Numbered from the stretch's first letter, positions 9,584-18,989 are shown. The stretch: DNA of 64,000 nucleotides from Lichenicoccus sp965276875 (GCF_965276875.1 NZ_OZ255701.1:2294001-2358000); one strand, 5' to 3'. Numbers and translations are program-made. Notes: generated by a model not told the origin, from the sequence alone.

Positions 9584-10870
9584 ATGCACCTCGCCGAACT
9601 CAAGACAAAAACGCCATCCGATCTGCTGTCCTACGCGGAATCGTTGCAGATCGAGAACGCGTCGTCGCTGCGCAAGCAGGACATGATGTTCGCCATCCTC
9701 AAGAACCTTGCCGATAACGACCAGGCGATCCACGGCGACGGCACGCTGGAGATCCTCTCCGACGGGTTCGGCTTCCTGCGCTCGCCCGAGGCCAACTACC
9801 TGCCCGGCCCGGACGACATCTATGTCAGCCCGAGCCAAGTGCGCCGTTTTGCCCTGCGCACCGGCGACACCGTGGAGGGCCAGATCCGCGCGCCGCGCGA
9901 CGGCGAGCGCTATTTCGCGCTGCTCAAGGTCAACACCATCAATTTCGAGCCGCCCGAGGCGGTGCGCCACCGGATCAATTTCGACAACCTGACGCCGCTC
10001 TATCCGGAGCGCCGCCTGAAGATGGAATACGAGGTCGCCGTGGTCCCCGGAGCCACCGGCAGCAAGAGCCAGGGCAAGGACTACACCTCACGGGTGATCG
10101 ATCTGGTCTCGCCGATCGGCATGGGCCAGCGCGCCCTGATCGTGGCCCCGCCGCGCACCGGCAAGACGGTGATGCTGCAGAGCATCGCCACCGCGATCTC
10201 GACCAACCATCCGGATGTGTTCCTGATTGTCCTGCTGATCGACGAGCGGCCGGAAGAGGTCACCGACATGGTCCGCTCGGTGCGGGGCGAGGTGGTCTCC
10301 TCCACCTTCGACGAGCCGGCCACCCGGCACGTGCAGGTGACGGAGATGGTGCTGGAGAAGGCCAAGCGGCTGGTCGAGCACAAGCGCGACGTGGTGATCC
10401 TGCTCGATTCGATCACCCGGCTGGCGCGCGCCTACAACACCGTAGTGCCGTCGTCCGGCAAGGTGTTGACCGGCGGCGTCGACGCCAACGCGCTGCAACG
10501 GCCGAAGCGCTTCTTTGGTGCGGCACGCAATATCGAGGAAGGCGGCTCGCTGACGATCATCGCAACCGCGCTGATCGATACCGGCAGCCGCATGGACGAG
10601 GTGATCTTCGAGGAGTTCAAGGGCACCGGCAACTCCGAGCTGATCCTCGACCGCAAGCTCTCCGACAAGCGCACCTTCCCGGCCATCGACATCACCAAGA
10701 GCGGCACCCGCAAGGAGGAGCTGCTGGTGGATCGCGGATCGCTGTCGAAAATGTGGGTGCTGCGCCGCATCCTCTCGCCAATGGGCACGATGGATGCGAT
10801 GGACTTCCTGCTCGACAAGCTGAAATACAGCAAGACCAACCAGGATTTCTTCGACGCAATGAATACCTAA
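9584..10870 (+). CDS. rho: Transcription termination factor Rho
   Basis: The 428-residue protein has the N-terminal helical and cold-shock-like RNA-binding domains (about 1-125; motif D-G-F-G-F-L-R-S at 60-67), the Walker A motif A-P-P-R-T-G-K-T (188-195), Walker B in V-I-L-L-D-S-I-T-R, and R-loop residues near the end. It is a hexameric RNA helicase that ends transcription. The chosen ATG gives the standard M-H-L-x-E-L-K start; the frame is open further upstream but without family similarity. The gene lies in the rho-mnmE-mnmG neighbourhood typical of alphaproteobacteria. Confidence 0.97.
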   Translation: MHLAELKTKTPSDLLSYAESLQIENASSLRKQDMMFAILKNLADNDQAIHGDGTLEILSDGFGFLRSPEANYLPGPDDIYVSPSQVRRFALRTGDTVEGQIRAPRDGERYFALLKVNTINFEPPEAVRHRINFDNLTPLYPERRLKMEYEVAVVPGATGSKSQGKDYTSRVIDLVSPIGMGQRALIVAPPRTGKTVMLQSIATAISTNHPDVFLIVLLIDERPEEVTDMVRSVRGEVVSSTFDEPATRHVQVTEMVLEKAKRLVEHKRDVVILLDSITRLARAYNTVVPSSGKVLTGGVDANALQRPKRFFGAARNIEEGGSLTIIATALIDTGSRMDEVIFEEFKGTGNSELILDRKLSDKRTFPAIDITKSGTRKEELLVDRGSLSKMWVLRRILSPMGTMDAMDFLLDKLKYSKTNQDFFDAMNT

Positions 10871-11841
10871 TCCGGGATCAGCACGGTGCTGCCGATGGTG
10901 GCGCGCGATTCGAGTGCGCGGTGCGCGTCGGCGGCCCGACTGAGCGGGAATTGCTGGCCGATCTGCACCTTCAGCGCACCGCTGGCGACGACGTCGAACA
11001 ACTCCGCGGCGGCACTCTCGAGTGCGTCCCGCTTGGCGACGTAGCTCATCAGGGTCGGTCGGGTCACATACAGGCTGCCACGCACCGCCAGCAGGCTGAG
11101 ATTGACGCCGGTGACTTCGCCGGACGAATTGCCGTAGCTCACCATCAGGCCGCGCGGCGCCAGGCTATCGAGGCTGGCAATGAAGCTCTCCGCGCCGACA
11201 CTGTCATAGACAACGGGCACCATCGCCCCGCCGGTCAGTCGCTTGACCTGGGCTGCGAGGTCGGTCAGGCCGATGATCGTATGGGTGGCACCGTTCTGGC
11301 GCGCGACCTCGGCCTTCTTTTCGGTGGAGACGACGCCGATCACGTCGGCACCGATATGCCTGGCCCACTGGCAGAGCAGCAGGCCAACGCCGCCGGCCGC
11401 GGCATGGACCAGAATGGTCTCGCCCGGTTGCAGCGGACGCACCTGGCGCAACAGCGCCTGCACGGTCAGGCCGCGCAGCATCATGCCGGCGGCAGTTACG
11501 GTATCGACGCTGTCGGGCAGCTTGACCAGCCGGTCGGCGGCAATCACCCGGCGGCTGGCATAGCTGCCCATCGACGAGCTGTAGGCAACCCGGTCACCCG
11601 GCGCCACGCCTGTCACCTTGTCGCCAACCGCCTCCACGATCCCCGCACCCTCCATGCCGAGCACGGCGGGAAACGACGGCAGCTTGTACATGCCGGTGCG
11701 GTAATAGACGTCGATGAAGTTGACGCCGATCGCGTCCTGCCGGATCAGGGCCTCTCCGGCGGCCGGAGCTGGAGTCGGCGTATCCTCCCAGCGCAGGATC
11801 TCGGGGCCGCCATGTTGATGGATCCGGATCGATTTCGACAT
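10867..11841 (-). CDS. Zinc-independent NADPH:quinone oxidoreductase (QOR type)
   Basis: The 324-residue MDR-superfamily enzyme has an N-terminal catalytic domain with N-F-I-D-V-Y-Y-R-T-G, lacking the zinc-ligand Cys/His set, and a Rossmann domain with the NADPH motif A-A-A-G-G-V-G. Such enzymes reduce quinones or enones with NADPH. The ATG at 11841 shares one base with the stop of the upstream alkyltransferase gene (a GTG three bases earlier is possible), so the two minus-strand genes form a pair. Its stop overlaps the convergent rho gene by 4 bp. Confidence 0.9.
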   Translation of the reverse strand: MSKSIRIHQHGGPEILRWEDTPTPAPAAGEALIRQDAIGVNFIDVYYRTGMYKLPSFPAVLGMEGAGIVEAVGDKVTGVAPGDRVAYSSSMGSYASRRVIAADRLVKLPDSVDTVTAAGMMLRGLTVQALLRQVRPLQPGETILVHAAAGGVGLLLCQWARHIGADVIGVVSTEKKAEVARQNGATHTIIGLTDLAAQVKRLTGGAMVPVVYDSVGAESFIASLDSLAPRGLMVSYGNSSGEVTGVNLSLLAVRGSLYVTRPTLMSYVAKRDALESAAAELFDVVASGALKVQIGQQFPLSRAADAHRALESRATIGSTVLIPD

Positions 11842-12284
11842 CACTGGTCTCTCTCATGATCGAGCAGGAAGCGTTTGGTTTGCATGCCGCCCTCGGCGGT
11901 GAAGCCGCCGATGCCGTCGCGGGCGACGACCCGATGGCACGGGATCAGGATTGGCAGCGGGTTCTGGCGGTTGGCTTGGCCCACGGCGCGGGGGCTACCG
12001 CCAATTCCGCGCGCAATCTCGCCATAGGTTCGCGTCGCACCGAACGGGATCGCACGCAAGGCGTCCCACACCTTCAGACGGAACGCGGTGCCGAGCGGCG
12101 CCAGCGGCAGGTCGAAGGCGACAAGCGCACCGTCGAAATAGGCATGAAGCTGGTCCCGGGCCCGAAACAGCAGTTCGGTCTCTTGCTGCATGCAGCCCCA
12201 GCCCCAGTCGAGGGCAACCAGGGCGTCGTCTTCCTGCGAGACGGTCAGCGGACCGAGGGGACTATGAAGGGAGAGTTGCGGCAA
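11841..12284 (-). CDS. ogt: Methylated-DNA-[protein]-cysteine S-methyltransferase
   Basis: The 147-residue protein keeps the suicide-acceptor motif I-P-C-H-R-V and the preceding helix-turn-helix with Y-G-E-I-A and the R-A-V-G arginine finger. It removes alkyl groups from O6 of guanine by transferring them to the Cys. It has no Ada N-terminal domain, so it is the stand-alone Ogt form. It is translationally coupled to the quinone reductase gene downstream. Confidence 0.93.
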   Translation of the reverse strand: MPQLSLHSPLGPLTVSQEDDALVALDWGWGCMQQETELLFRARDQLHAYFDGALVAFDLPLAPLGTAFRLKVWDALRAIPFGATRTYGEIARGIGGSPRAVGQANRQNPLPILIPCHRVVARDGIGGFTAEGGMQTKRFLLDHERDQ

Positions 12285-12367
12285 TCATGGCTCCGGGGTG
12301 AGCCGCATGGCAGGACAGGCCTGTCCACCTGTCAAGCAGCCCAGCATGAAACGGGCCGATCCCTATC

Positions 12368-13636
12368 GTGAGTACGATCTTCGCGCTTGCCACGGCGAGC
12401 GGCCGCGCCGCGATCGCGATCATGCGTCTCAGCGGTCCGGCGTGCCACGACATCCTGCGCGCGCTCTGCCGCGGCCAGGTGCCGCCGCCTCGCCGGGCGG
12501 CTCTGCGGAGCCTGTGGTCGGGCGACGATCTGCTCGACCGGGCGCTCGTGCTGTGGCTACCGGGTCCGGGCAGCTACACCGGCGAGGACAGCGCCGAGCT
12601 GCATCTGCACGCCGGTCCCGCGATCATCGACGCCGTTGCCGACGCCCTGGTCGCATGCGGCGCCAGCCCCGCCGAGCCCGGCGCGTTCACCCGACGCGGG
12701 TTCCGGAACGGCCGGCTCGACCTGCTCGAAGCCGAAGGCATCGCCGACCTGATCGAGGCGGAGACGCAGGCGCAGCGTCGCCAGGCGTTGCGCCAGACCG
12801 AGGGGGCATTGAGCCGTCTGTATGATGACTGGGCCGCCCGGCTGCGCCTGGTGCTGGCGCAGCAGGAGGCGTTGATCGACTTCCCCGACGAGGCGCTGCC
12901 GCCGGAGATCGAGGCGACGCTGCTGGCCGAGCTTGCGGCGTTGGGCTCCGAGATGGCGGCCCACATGGCGGCTGGGGGCCCCGGCGAGCGGCTGCGACGC
13001 GGCCTGGTGTTCGCGATCGTCGGGCCGCCGAATGTCGGCAAGTCGAGCCTGCTGAACGCGCTCACCGGGCGCGATGCCGCGATCGTCTCGGCGCTGCCGG
13101 GCACCACGCGCGATGCGCTGGAGGTCCGTGTCGTGCTCGGCGACGTGCCTGTGACCCTGGTCGATACCGCAGGCCAGCGTGAGACCAGCGACGCCGTCGA
13201 GGCGGAAGGCGTGCGACGCGCCCGCGCCCATGCCGAGCAGGCCGACCTGGTGCTGCAGGTGATCGACCCATTCTCGCCGGTGCCGCCCGCCGGCCTGGTC
13301 GTCTGCAACAAGATCGACCAGGCGCTGGCACCAGCCGGTACGATCGGCGTGAGCGCGCTCACCGGGGCCGGGCTTGCGGACCTCACCGCCACGCTGGCCG
13401 GGCGCGCCCGCGCGCTGACCGCGCAAAGCGGGCCGCCGCCGCTGACACGCGCACGCCACCGCGCTGGGATTGGCGAGGCGGCAGCCCATCTCGATCGCGC
13501 GGCGCAGGCGCATTGGCCGGAACTGCGCGGCGAGGAACTCCGGCTGGCAATGCGTGCTTTGGGTCGACTCACCGGCCGGATTGGTGTCGAAGACCTGCTT
13601 GACACGGTCTTCGGACAATTCTGTATCGGCAAATGA
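12368..13636 (+). CDS. mnmE: tRNA modification GTPase MnmE
   Basis: The 422-residue protein has the tetrahydrofolate-binding N-terminal domain, a helical domain split by a G domain (P-loop G-P-P-N-V-G-K-S-S near residue 220; D-T-A-G-Q for G3), and the C-terminal F-C-I-G-K whose Cys is required for activity. With MnmG it installs (carboxymethyl)aminomethyl groups at U34 of certain tRNAs. It starts with GTG and ends in a 4-bp overlap with mnmG. It is slightly shorter than the E. coli protein. Confidence 0.96.
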   Translation: MSTIFALATASGRAAIAIMRLSGPACHDILRALCRGQVPPPRRAALRSLWSGDDLLDRALVLWLPGPGSYTGEDSAELHLHAGPAIIDAVADALVACGASPAEPGAFTRRGFRNGRLDLLEAEGIADLIEAETQAQRRQALRQTEGALSRLYDDWAARLRLVLAQQEALIDFPDEALPPEIEATLLAELAALGSEMAAHMAAGGPGERLRRGLVFAIVGPPNVGKSSLLNALTGRDAAIVSALPGTTRDALEVRVVLGDVPVTLVDTAGQRETSDAVEAEGVRRARAHAEQADLVLQVIDPFSPVPPAGLVVCNKIDQALAPAGTIGVSALTGAGLADLTATLAGRARALTAQSGPPPLTRARHRAGIGEAAAHLDRAAQAHWPELRGEELRLAMRALGRLTGRIGVEDLLDTVFGQFCIGK

Positions 13637-15504
13637 CGCATTCCATCAGCATTCATCCCGAGGTGATCGTCGTCGGCGGCGGCCATGCCGGCTGCGAGGC
13701 CGCCGCCGCCGCCGCCCGCATCGGGGCGAGGACGCTGCTGCTCACGCACCGCAGGAGCAGCATCGGGGTGATGTCCTGCAATCCTGCGATCGGCGGAATC
13801 GGCAAGGGCCACCTGGTCCGCGAAATCGATGCGCTCGACGGGCTGATGGGCCGCGCCGCTGACCGTGCGGGCATCCAGTTCAAGCTGCTCAACCGCTCCA
13901 AGGGCCCCGCCGTGCAGGGGCCGCGTGCGCAGGCGGACCGTTCGCTCTATCGCGCGGCGATCCAGTCGCTGCTGACTGAGACCCCGGGCCTGGAGATCGT
14001 GGAGGCCGCCGTCGACGATCTGCTCGTCGATGCGTCGGGGCAAGTCAGCGGCGTGCTCTGCGCGGACGGCCGCACGATCCATGCCGGCGCCGTCGTGCTC
14101 ACCGCCGGCACGTTCCTGCGCGGTGTCATCCACACCGGCCACCGCAGCATGCCGGCCGGCCGCATCGGCGAGGCGCCAGCATCGCGACTGGGCGCCCGGC
14201 TGGAAGCTCTGGGTCTGCCGACTGGCCGGCTGAAGACCGGAACCCCGCCGCGCCTCGCCCGCGACAGCATCGATTGGGAGGCTCTGCCGGAGGATCGCGG
14301 CGATGCCCTCCCCGAGCCGTTCAGCCGCCTGACCACTGCCATCGACACCGAGCAGCTCGCCTGCCGCATCACCACCACCACCCAAGCCACGCACGCGATC
14401 ATTCGCGACAACCTGCATCTCTCGGCGGTTTATGGGGGCGCCATCGCCGGGCGCGGGCCGCGCTACTGCCCGTCGATCGAGGACAAGGTGGTGCGCTTCG
14501 CCGAGCGCAACGGCCATCAGGTGTTTCTCGAGCCGGAGGCCTTGCCGGGTAACCCTGGCGGCGATCTGGTCTATCCGAACGGCATCTCCACCAGCCTCCC
14601 CGAGGACGTGCAACTAGCACTCGTCGCTACGATCCCAGGACTTGAGCGCGCGCGGGTTGTACAGGCCGGTTACGCCGTCGAGTATGACTTTATCGACCCG
14701 CGCGCGCTGCTGCCGACCCTGGAGCTGAAGGCGCTTCCCCGCCTGTTCCTGGCCGGGCAGATCAACGGCACCACGGGCTACGAGGAAGCGGCAGGCCAGG
14801 GGATCCTTGCCGGCATCAATGCCGCGCGGCGGGCGGGGGGTCGCGCGTGCGTCACCATCGACCGCGGCCTCGGCTATATCGGCGTGATGGTTGACGACCT
14901 GACCACGCAGGGAGTTAGCGAACCATATCGGATGTTCACCTCGCGCTCGGAATACCGGCTCAGCCTGCGCGCGGACAATGCCGACTTGCGGCTGACGGCA
15001 CTTGGTCTGGAATGGGGATGCGTCGGCGACACGCGCGCGTCTCATCTGGCGCAGGATCGCGCGCTGATCGACGACGCCATGCGGCGCGCCGGCGCGGAGG
15101 GCTTCGCGGCCGTCGATCTGCGGCGTGCCGGGATCGCCGCCAGTGCCGATGGCCGGCGCCGTTCGATCCTGGAGATCCTGGCCGGCTCGGCAGTGTCGAT
15201 CGAGACCCTCAGCGCGCTGGCGCCTTGGCTGGTGGCGCTGCCCGAGCGGGTCCGCAAGCATGTCGAGACCGAAGCCCGCTACAGCGGCTATCTCGGGCGG
15301 CAAGCCCGCGAAATCCGTGAACTCGCCAGCGAGGCGGCCATCGTGGTGCCGCACGACCTGGATTACGCGCGCATTGGCGGCCTGAGCAGCGAAATGCGCG
15401 AGCGCCTGGCACAAGCGCGCCCTGCAAGCTTCAGCGCCGCCCAGCGCGTGCCCGGCATGACACCTGCGGGGCTGGTCGCCCTGCTCGGCCATATTAGGGC
15501 CTGA
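13633..15504 (+). CDS. mnmG: tRNA uridine-5-carboxymethylaminomethyl modification enzyme MnmG (GidA)
   Basis: The 623-residue flavoprotein begins with the FAD motif V-G-G-G-H-A-G-C-E-A and carries the conserved G-x-x-C-N-P-A-I-G-G and T-G-Y-E-E-A-A-G-Q-G segments. It works with MnmE on tRNA wobble uridines. The start ATG overlaps the mnmE stop (ATGA). In most alphaproteobacteria rsmG follows; here IS-derived sequence begins 12 bp after the stop. Confidence 0.97.
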   Translation: MTHSISIHPEVIVVGGGHAGCEAAAAAARIGARTLLLTHRRSSIGVMSCNPAIGGIGKGHLVREIDALDGLMGRAADRAGIQFKLLNRSKGPAVQGPRAQADRSLYRAAIQSLLTETPGLEIVEAAVDDLLVDASGQVSGVLCADGRTIHAGAVVLTAGTFLRGVIHTGHRSMPAGRIGEAPASRLGARLEALGLPTGRLKTGTPPRLARDSIDWEALPEDRGDALPEPFSRLTTAIDTEQLACRITTTTQATHAIIRDNLHLSAVYGGAIAGRGPRYCPSIEDKVVRFAERNGHQVFLEPEALPGNPGGDLVYPNGISTSLPEDVQLALVATIPGLERARVVQAGYAVEYDFIDPRALLPTLELKALPRLFLAGQINGTTGYEEAAGQGILAGINAARRAGGRACVTIDRGLGYIGVMVDDLTTQGVSEPYRMFTSRSEYRLSLRADNADLRLTALGLEWGCVGDTRASHLAQDRALIDDAMRRAGAEGFAAVDLRRAGIAASADGRRRSILEILAGSAVSIETLSALAPWLVALPERVRKHVETEARYSGYLGRQAREIRELASEAAIVVPHDLDYARIGGLSSEMRERLAQARPASFSAAQRVPGMTPAGLVALLGHIRA

Positions 15505-15515
15505 CTTATATTACA

Positions 15516-15868
15516 CCGAGTTTCCTATTATGCTGACGTGCAAGTGCCTGATCAAGGACGTGAATCTGGCAGTGCGGCAGTGCGCTACTGGCTACATCGA
15601 GACGCCAAGGAGTTCGAGAGCCTTGTTTTGGATCGGGGTCGGTCGGGTCAGCACGGTGATTGAATAGTTCGGGGTGATCGCGGTGACGATGGTATTGCGT
15701 GCCATCGTTGCCAGGTCGGCCAGCAGCGAACGGAAGCTGTGAACCGGCAGTCCTTCCTTGGTGAGACCCGTGGTCTGCTTGGTGACGGCGGCCGGTGATC
15801 GCTGTGCCTTGGCGACGACGCTGGTCCGCAAGGCTTCGGCTGCGTCCTTGTCGGTGTCGTCGAACAGC
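15516..15868. repeat. 353-bp direct repeat, copy 1 (3' end of IS1634-like element)
   Basis: This segment matches 17748-18100 almost base for base, offset by 2232 bp, with only a few substitutions. Both copies begin at CCGAGTTTCCTATTA and stop being alike at the same point inside the transposase gene (…CGAACAGC). They are in the same orientation, so recombination between them would delete the intervening two-gene cassette. Confidence 0.9.
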
Positions 15869-16116
15869 ATCGGCGCCAGCCGCTGACGCATGTGCCATTC
15901 GACATAGTAGGCCAGCATGCAGAGGAAGACATGCGCGCGCACCCGGTCCGCCAGCCAGTGATTCACAGGGCGCACCTGGAGATCGACCGTCTTGATGCAG
16001 AGGAAGGCTCGCTCCACCTGAGCGAGGGATTTGTAGGTGCGCACCGTTGTGGCGTCGTCGAGGGCCTCGGCGGGGAGGCTGGTGCGCACGACATAGAGGC
16101 CATCGGTTGCTGCAAT
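15592..16116 (-). pseudogene. IS1634-like transposase, N-terminally truncated
   Basis: Only about the last 175 residues of a DDE transposase of the IS1634 type remain: V-V-R-T-S-L-P-A-E, the conserved Y-K-S-L-A-Q-V-E-R-A-F segment, and V-N-H-W-L-A-D-R-V-R-A-H-V-F-L. The frame meets a stop (TAG, about 16117) just upstream, where similarity ends, and no N-terminal part follows. It retains the segment that is deleted in the second copy, so the two copies are complementary relics of one element. It lies 87 bp downstream of mnmG. Confidence 0.85.
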
Positions 16117-16586
16117 CTATGCGCTGACGAGGCTCGATGAGCCGCGACAAGCACCTCGATCGCCTTTTTGACGGAGAATGGTGCCAAGCAACACCTGCAG
16201 CTAGGTCGCTTTCGGCAGAGAGAAACCCTGAGCCGGGGGAAGAAAGGTTCCGGTCTGACGGGATTGGCGCCGTCTCCGCCGCTCAAATAAGAAATGGGGC
16301 TTTGGACAAGGCCGTTTGTTGCACAGCACAAAAACCACAGAAGGTCTTAAGACCTTCTTGTCGTTCGCAAATGGCGGGTCTATAGTCATGTTATAACTAG
16401 GCATGGGATCCTCATCTGCTTGAGGCAAGGCTCTTAGAGACATCGCGCGCAATCACCCCGTTGCCTGCATACCGATTCGGCTTTTGCATAAATACGTTCG
16501 ACTGCGCCTCATTTCCGAACAATGCTTATGCTTATATTAGCTTGCCTTGCCTGACTACGAATCTGCGCGGAAAACTAGGATGCACG
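16117..16586. other. Gene-free gap with palindrome and possible IS debris
   Basis: No convincing gene is visible in these 470 bp. They contain a 20-bp perfect palindrome at 16339-16358 (centred on CTTAAG) and the string GTTTGTTGCACA (16314-16325), which resembles the ends of IS5-type elements. An A/T-rich stretch with TATATT near 16530 may hold the promoter of the downstream small genes. Base composition is clearly less GC-rich than the core genes. Confidence 0.4.
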
Positions 16587-16955
16587 ATGGGACAGGAATG
16601 TCGCCAAATTGAACTCGGTCGAAGTGATTCGATCCCCGAATACATGGTGAAATGGGAGGGTTCTCCCATACCGCATGCAGTTACCTATCAACGATCATCG
16701 TCGATGGTTGCGTTCGCCGAGATCTGCGCGCCCGCAGACCTTCTTAACGAGAGTTGGCATGACATCATCACGTGCTCGATAGCTGCAGCTGCAGCGGCCG
16801 GCGTTGCGCTCATCATAGCCGGTCCGGAAGCGGCGACTCCAGCGGTCAATGCCTCCTTCATGCCGTGCCTAGGGGCGAAGCTGAAAGGAAGAGCGCAAGA
16901 AGTACAAATTGCCCTGTCTACTCAACAGAAATCCAATAATGACTGGCACAAATAA
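16587..16955 (+). CDS. Unrecognised small protein with Ala-rich hydrophobic helix
   Basis: The 122-residue product is not one I recognise. Its centre (about residues 64-95) is a hydrophobic Ala/Gly/Ile-rich helix that begins after W-H-D-I-I-T-C and leads to a second Cys in F-M-P-C-L. The C-terminus is polar and ends N-N-D-W-H-K. The chosen ATG has AGGA 7 bp ahead; the frame is open a further 42 codons upstream, but that stretch looks non-coding. It is followed after 23 bp by a second small gene, and the pair sits between two relics of the same IS. Lower GC than neighbours suggests transfer. An antibacterial or immunity role is possible but unproven. Confidence 0.55.
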   Translation: MGQECRQIELGRSDSIPEYMVKWEGSPIPHAVTYQRSSSMVAFAEICAPADLLNESWHDIITCSIAAAAAAGVALIIAGPEAATPAVNASFMPCLGAKLKGRAQEVQIALSTQQKSNNDWHK

Positions 16956-16978
16956 ATAATTCTCAGAAAGGTGGCCCC

Positions 16979-17362
16979 ATGCTCTACAATTGGATCGAGG
17001 AGAGGCCGCACGGTGGCGGCCCGGATATCAATCCCTATGCAGGTCCAGTGACGCAGGTCAGGCGCAATGGTCTCAGCTGGGAGGCGAATTGGTATGATAA
17101 CCGGGATAAGCAGGACCGAAATCTGCTGATCGAGTTGGATCCGACGAATAAGCAGATGACGATTACGGAGAGTGGCGGCGGTGGAAGTTCGCCGACGCAG
17201 GTTTGGCAGAACCGGCCCGGAGGTCCAGCCGGTTTTGGGAACAAGCCATACGCGGTAATAGGCGATGTCTATTCGATGGAGGGTGTCTGCATCACCGAGA
17301 ACGGCAACGCGGTGACAGACAAGTGGAATATATATGTCACAAACTTAAACTTGCCGCAGTGA
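16979..17362 (+). CDS. Unrecognised small soluble protein, partner of the preceding gene
   Basis: The 127-residue product has no signal peptide or membrane segment. It is rich in Gly, Asn, Trp and Tyr, with short alternating hydrophobic stretches (L-L-I-E-L, M-T-I-T-E, W-N-I-Y-V) suggesting a small beta-sandwich or barrel. AAGGTGG lies just before the ATG. It follows the Ala-rich small gene by 23 bp and is probably cotranscribed with it. I cannot assign a family; its placement beside a hydrophobic small protein makes a two-component cassette plausible. Confidence 0.55.
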   Translation: MLYNWIEERPHGGGPDINPYAGPVTQVRRNGLSWEANWYDNRDKQDRNLLIELDPTNKQMTITESGGGGSSPTQVWQNRPGGPAGFGNKPYAVIGDVYSMEGVCITENGNAVTDKWNIYVTNLNLPQ

Positions 17363-17747
17363 TCTTGTTCACGCGCGAGAAAGTCCGCGCTCTGGTTGGG
17401 GCTGTTTGATAGGCGGTTCGTTTTGCAATAACAGCTACGTTAGACTGAATAGATGACCGACCGCCTCAAGGTGCTCGCGAACAACTACCTTGACCATATC
17501 CGGGTTGCTGTTGAGGCAGACGACCGGGGAGCCCCGTTTAGAGACTTCTTTGTGACCTGAGCCCCAACTTCCTTCCACTCAAAAGTAGAGTCCGCGGTTG
17601 CCGGCACGCTCATCGTGACGGTGTTTCTTGGTTTGGTCGAGCGCCGTTTCTTCGTTCCGGCCCTTTTCCACCACGCACCCGCGCGAAGCCTGGGTCAAGC
17701 TTGGCCGCAGGCCACTGGCGAAGCCGGCGGCGTCAGCCGGGCTTAGC
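17363..17747. other. Gap with 35-codon micro-ORF and probable IS debris
   Basis: The only open frame of note is 17453-17560 (+), 35 codons starting M-T-D-R-L-K-V-L and ending in F-F-V-T. It has no clear ribosome-binding site and may be a gene fragment. The rest, up to the IS remnant at 17748, shows no recognisable gene. Confidence 0.35.
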
Positions 17748-18100
17748 CCGAGTTTCCTATTACGCTGACGTGCAAGTGCCTGATCAAGGACGTGAATCTG
17801 GCAGTGCGGCAGTGCGCTACTGGCTACATCGAGACGCCAAGGAGTTCGAGAGCCTTGTTTTGGATCGGGGTCGGTCGGGTCAGCACGGTGATTGAATAGT
17901 TCGGGGTGATCGCGGTGACGATGGTATTGCGTGCCATCGTTGCCAGGTCGGCCAGCAACGAACGGAAGCTGTGAACCGGCAGTCCTTCCTTGGTGAGACC
18001 CGTGGTCTGCTTGGTGAAAGCGGCCGGTGATCGCTGTGCCTTGGCGACGACGCTGGTCCGCAAGGCTTCGGCTGCGTCCTTGTCGGTGTCGTCGAACAGC
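17748..18100. repeat. 353-bp direct repeat, copy 2 (3' end of IS1634-like element)
   Basis: This is the second copy of the segment at 15516-15868, in the same orientation. It is continuous with the rest of the transposase gene to its right. A few substitutions separate the copies (for example GTGAAAGCGG here against GTGACGGCGG in copy 1), so the duplication is not brand new. Confidence 0.9.
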
Positions 18101-18989
18101 GAGAGCTGCAAGGCGCTCGATTGCAGCAGCGCCTTGATTGCCGGGCCGCGCAGCGCGGTGATCCAGTCCAGACCGGCGGTGCGGATATCCTCGGTGCTGC
18201 GCGCCTGCGTAATCATGCCGCGGTCGCCGACCAGAACCACATGGTCGAGATGGAAACGCGGCTTGAGCTTGCCGATCTGTGCAGACAGGGTTTTCGGATC
18301 GGCGGTGTTGCCGTCGAAGACTTCAATGGCAACGGGGCAGCCATCCGGAGCACAGAGCAAGCCATACACGATCTGCAATATGCCGCGTCGCCCGTCACGG
18401 CTATAGCCGCGCTTGGCCAGCGGGCAACAGCGACCTTCCATATAGCTCGACGAAACGTCGTAGAGCACGAGCGTGCCATTGGCCAGATGGCGCTTGGCGA
18501 GCGCAGTCTCGATGGCGGGCTGACGTTCCAGCAGCCAGTCGAGCGCGGTGTAGAGTTCATCCTCATCGATCTCGCCGAGACCAAGCAAGTTGCCAAGGCT
18601 TGATGCGGCAGTGGCGGGCGAGAGCGCACGCGCGGCGGCGAGCTTGGAGGTCGGATCAAGGATGCGGCTGACGATGAGCGCGAGCACCAGGTCGTGACAG
18701 CGGTTCCCCTCGGGTCCGAGGATGCGATGAAGGCCGATCTTGCGGGCGGTCCCGAGGACTGCTGCGACATGGCCGTGCGGCAGACTGCGAATGACGGTAA
18801 AAGCCTCATGCTCAACTGGGATTACAGTGCCCCCCTTGAGCACGCCATGCAGCCCTTCGATATGGGCAGCCGGCCAGTCGGAAAGATTGCATAGGGTCCG
18901 CTTCCGGACGCGGCCGTGCTCGCGATAGCTCTCCCGCAGGAGAATGGCGGGGGGGGCGAGTTCCGGTTGGGCACCGCTTCGATATACAT
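17824..18989 (-). pseudogene. IS1634-like transposase with frameshift and internal deletion
   Basis: The gene reads M-Y-I-E-A-V-P-N-R-N-S-P-P from 18989, then breaks at a run of eight C (plus-strand G, 18949-18956) and continues in another frame as A-I-L-L-R-E-S-Y-R-E. Six C would restore the frame. After Q-L-S-L-F the sequence jumps to D-D-T-D-K-D-A-A-E, which in copy 1 follows about 70 more residues (…R-L-A-P-M-L-F). The deletion joins two places encoding L-F-D, as expected from microhomology. About 390 of the usual 550-600 residues remain. The transposase is therefore inactive unless helped in trans. The start at 19041 in the second frame is a by-product of the frameshift. Confidence 0.85.

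Noticed and set aside
12574..14613. 679-codon minus-strand frame opposite mnmE and mnmG
   Set aside because: This is a GC-driven antisense frame; the mnmE and mnmG products have full family motifs.
15506..16150. 214-codon minus-strand frame over IS copy 1
   Set aside because: Its translation does not match the transposase; the true frame is the one ending at 15592.
16339..16358. 20-bp palindrome as an intrinsic terminator
   Set aside because: The palindrome is perfect, but the plus-strand flank has no T-run, and no clear gene ends just before it on the minus strand. It may be an IS-related site or an operator.
16201..16452. 83-codon minus-strand frame in the IS-flanked gap
   Set aside because: It has low-complexity Arg/Pro content, no ribosome-binding site and no family pattern.
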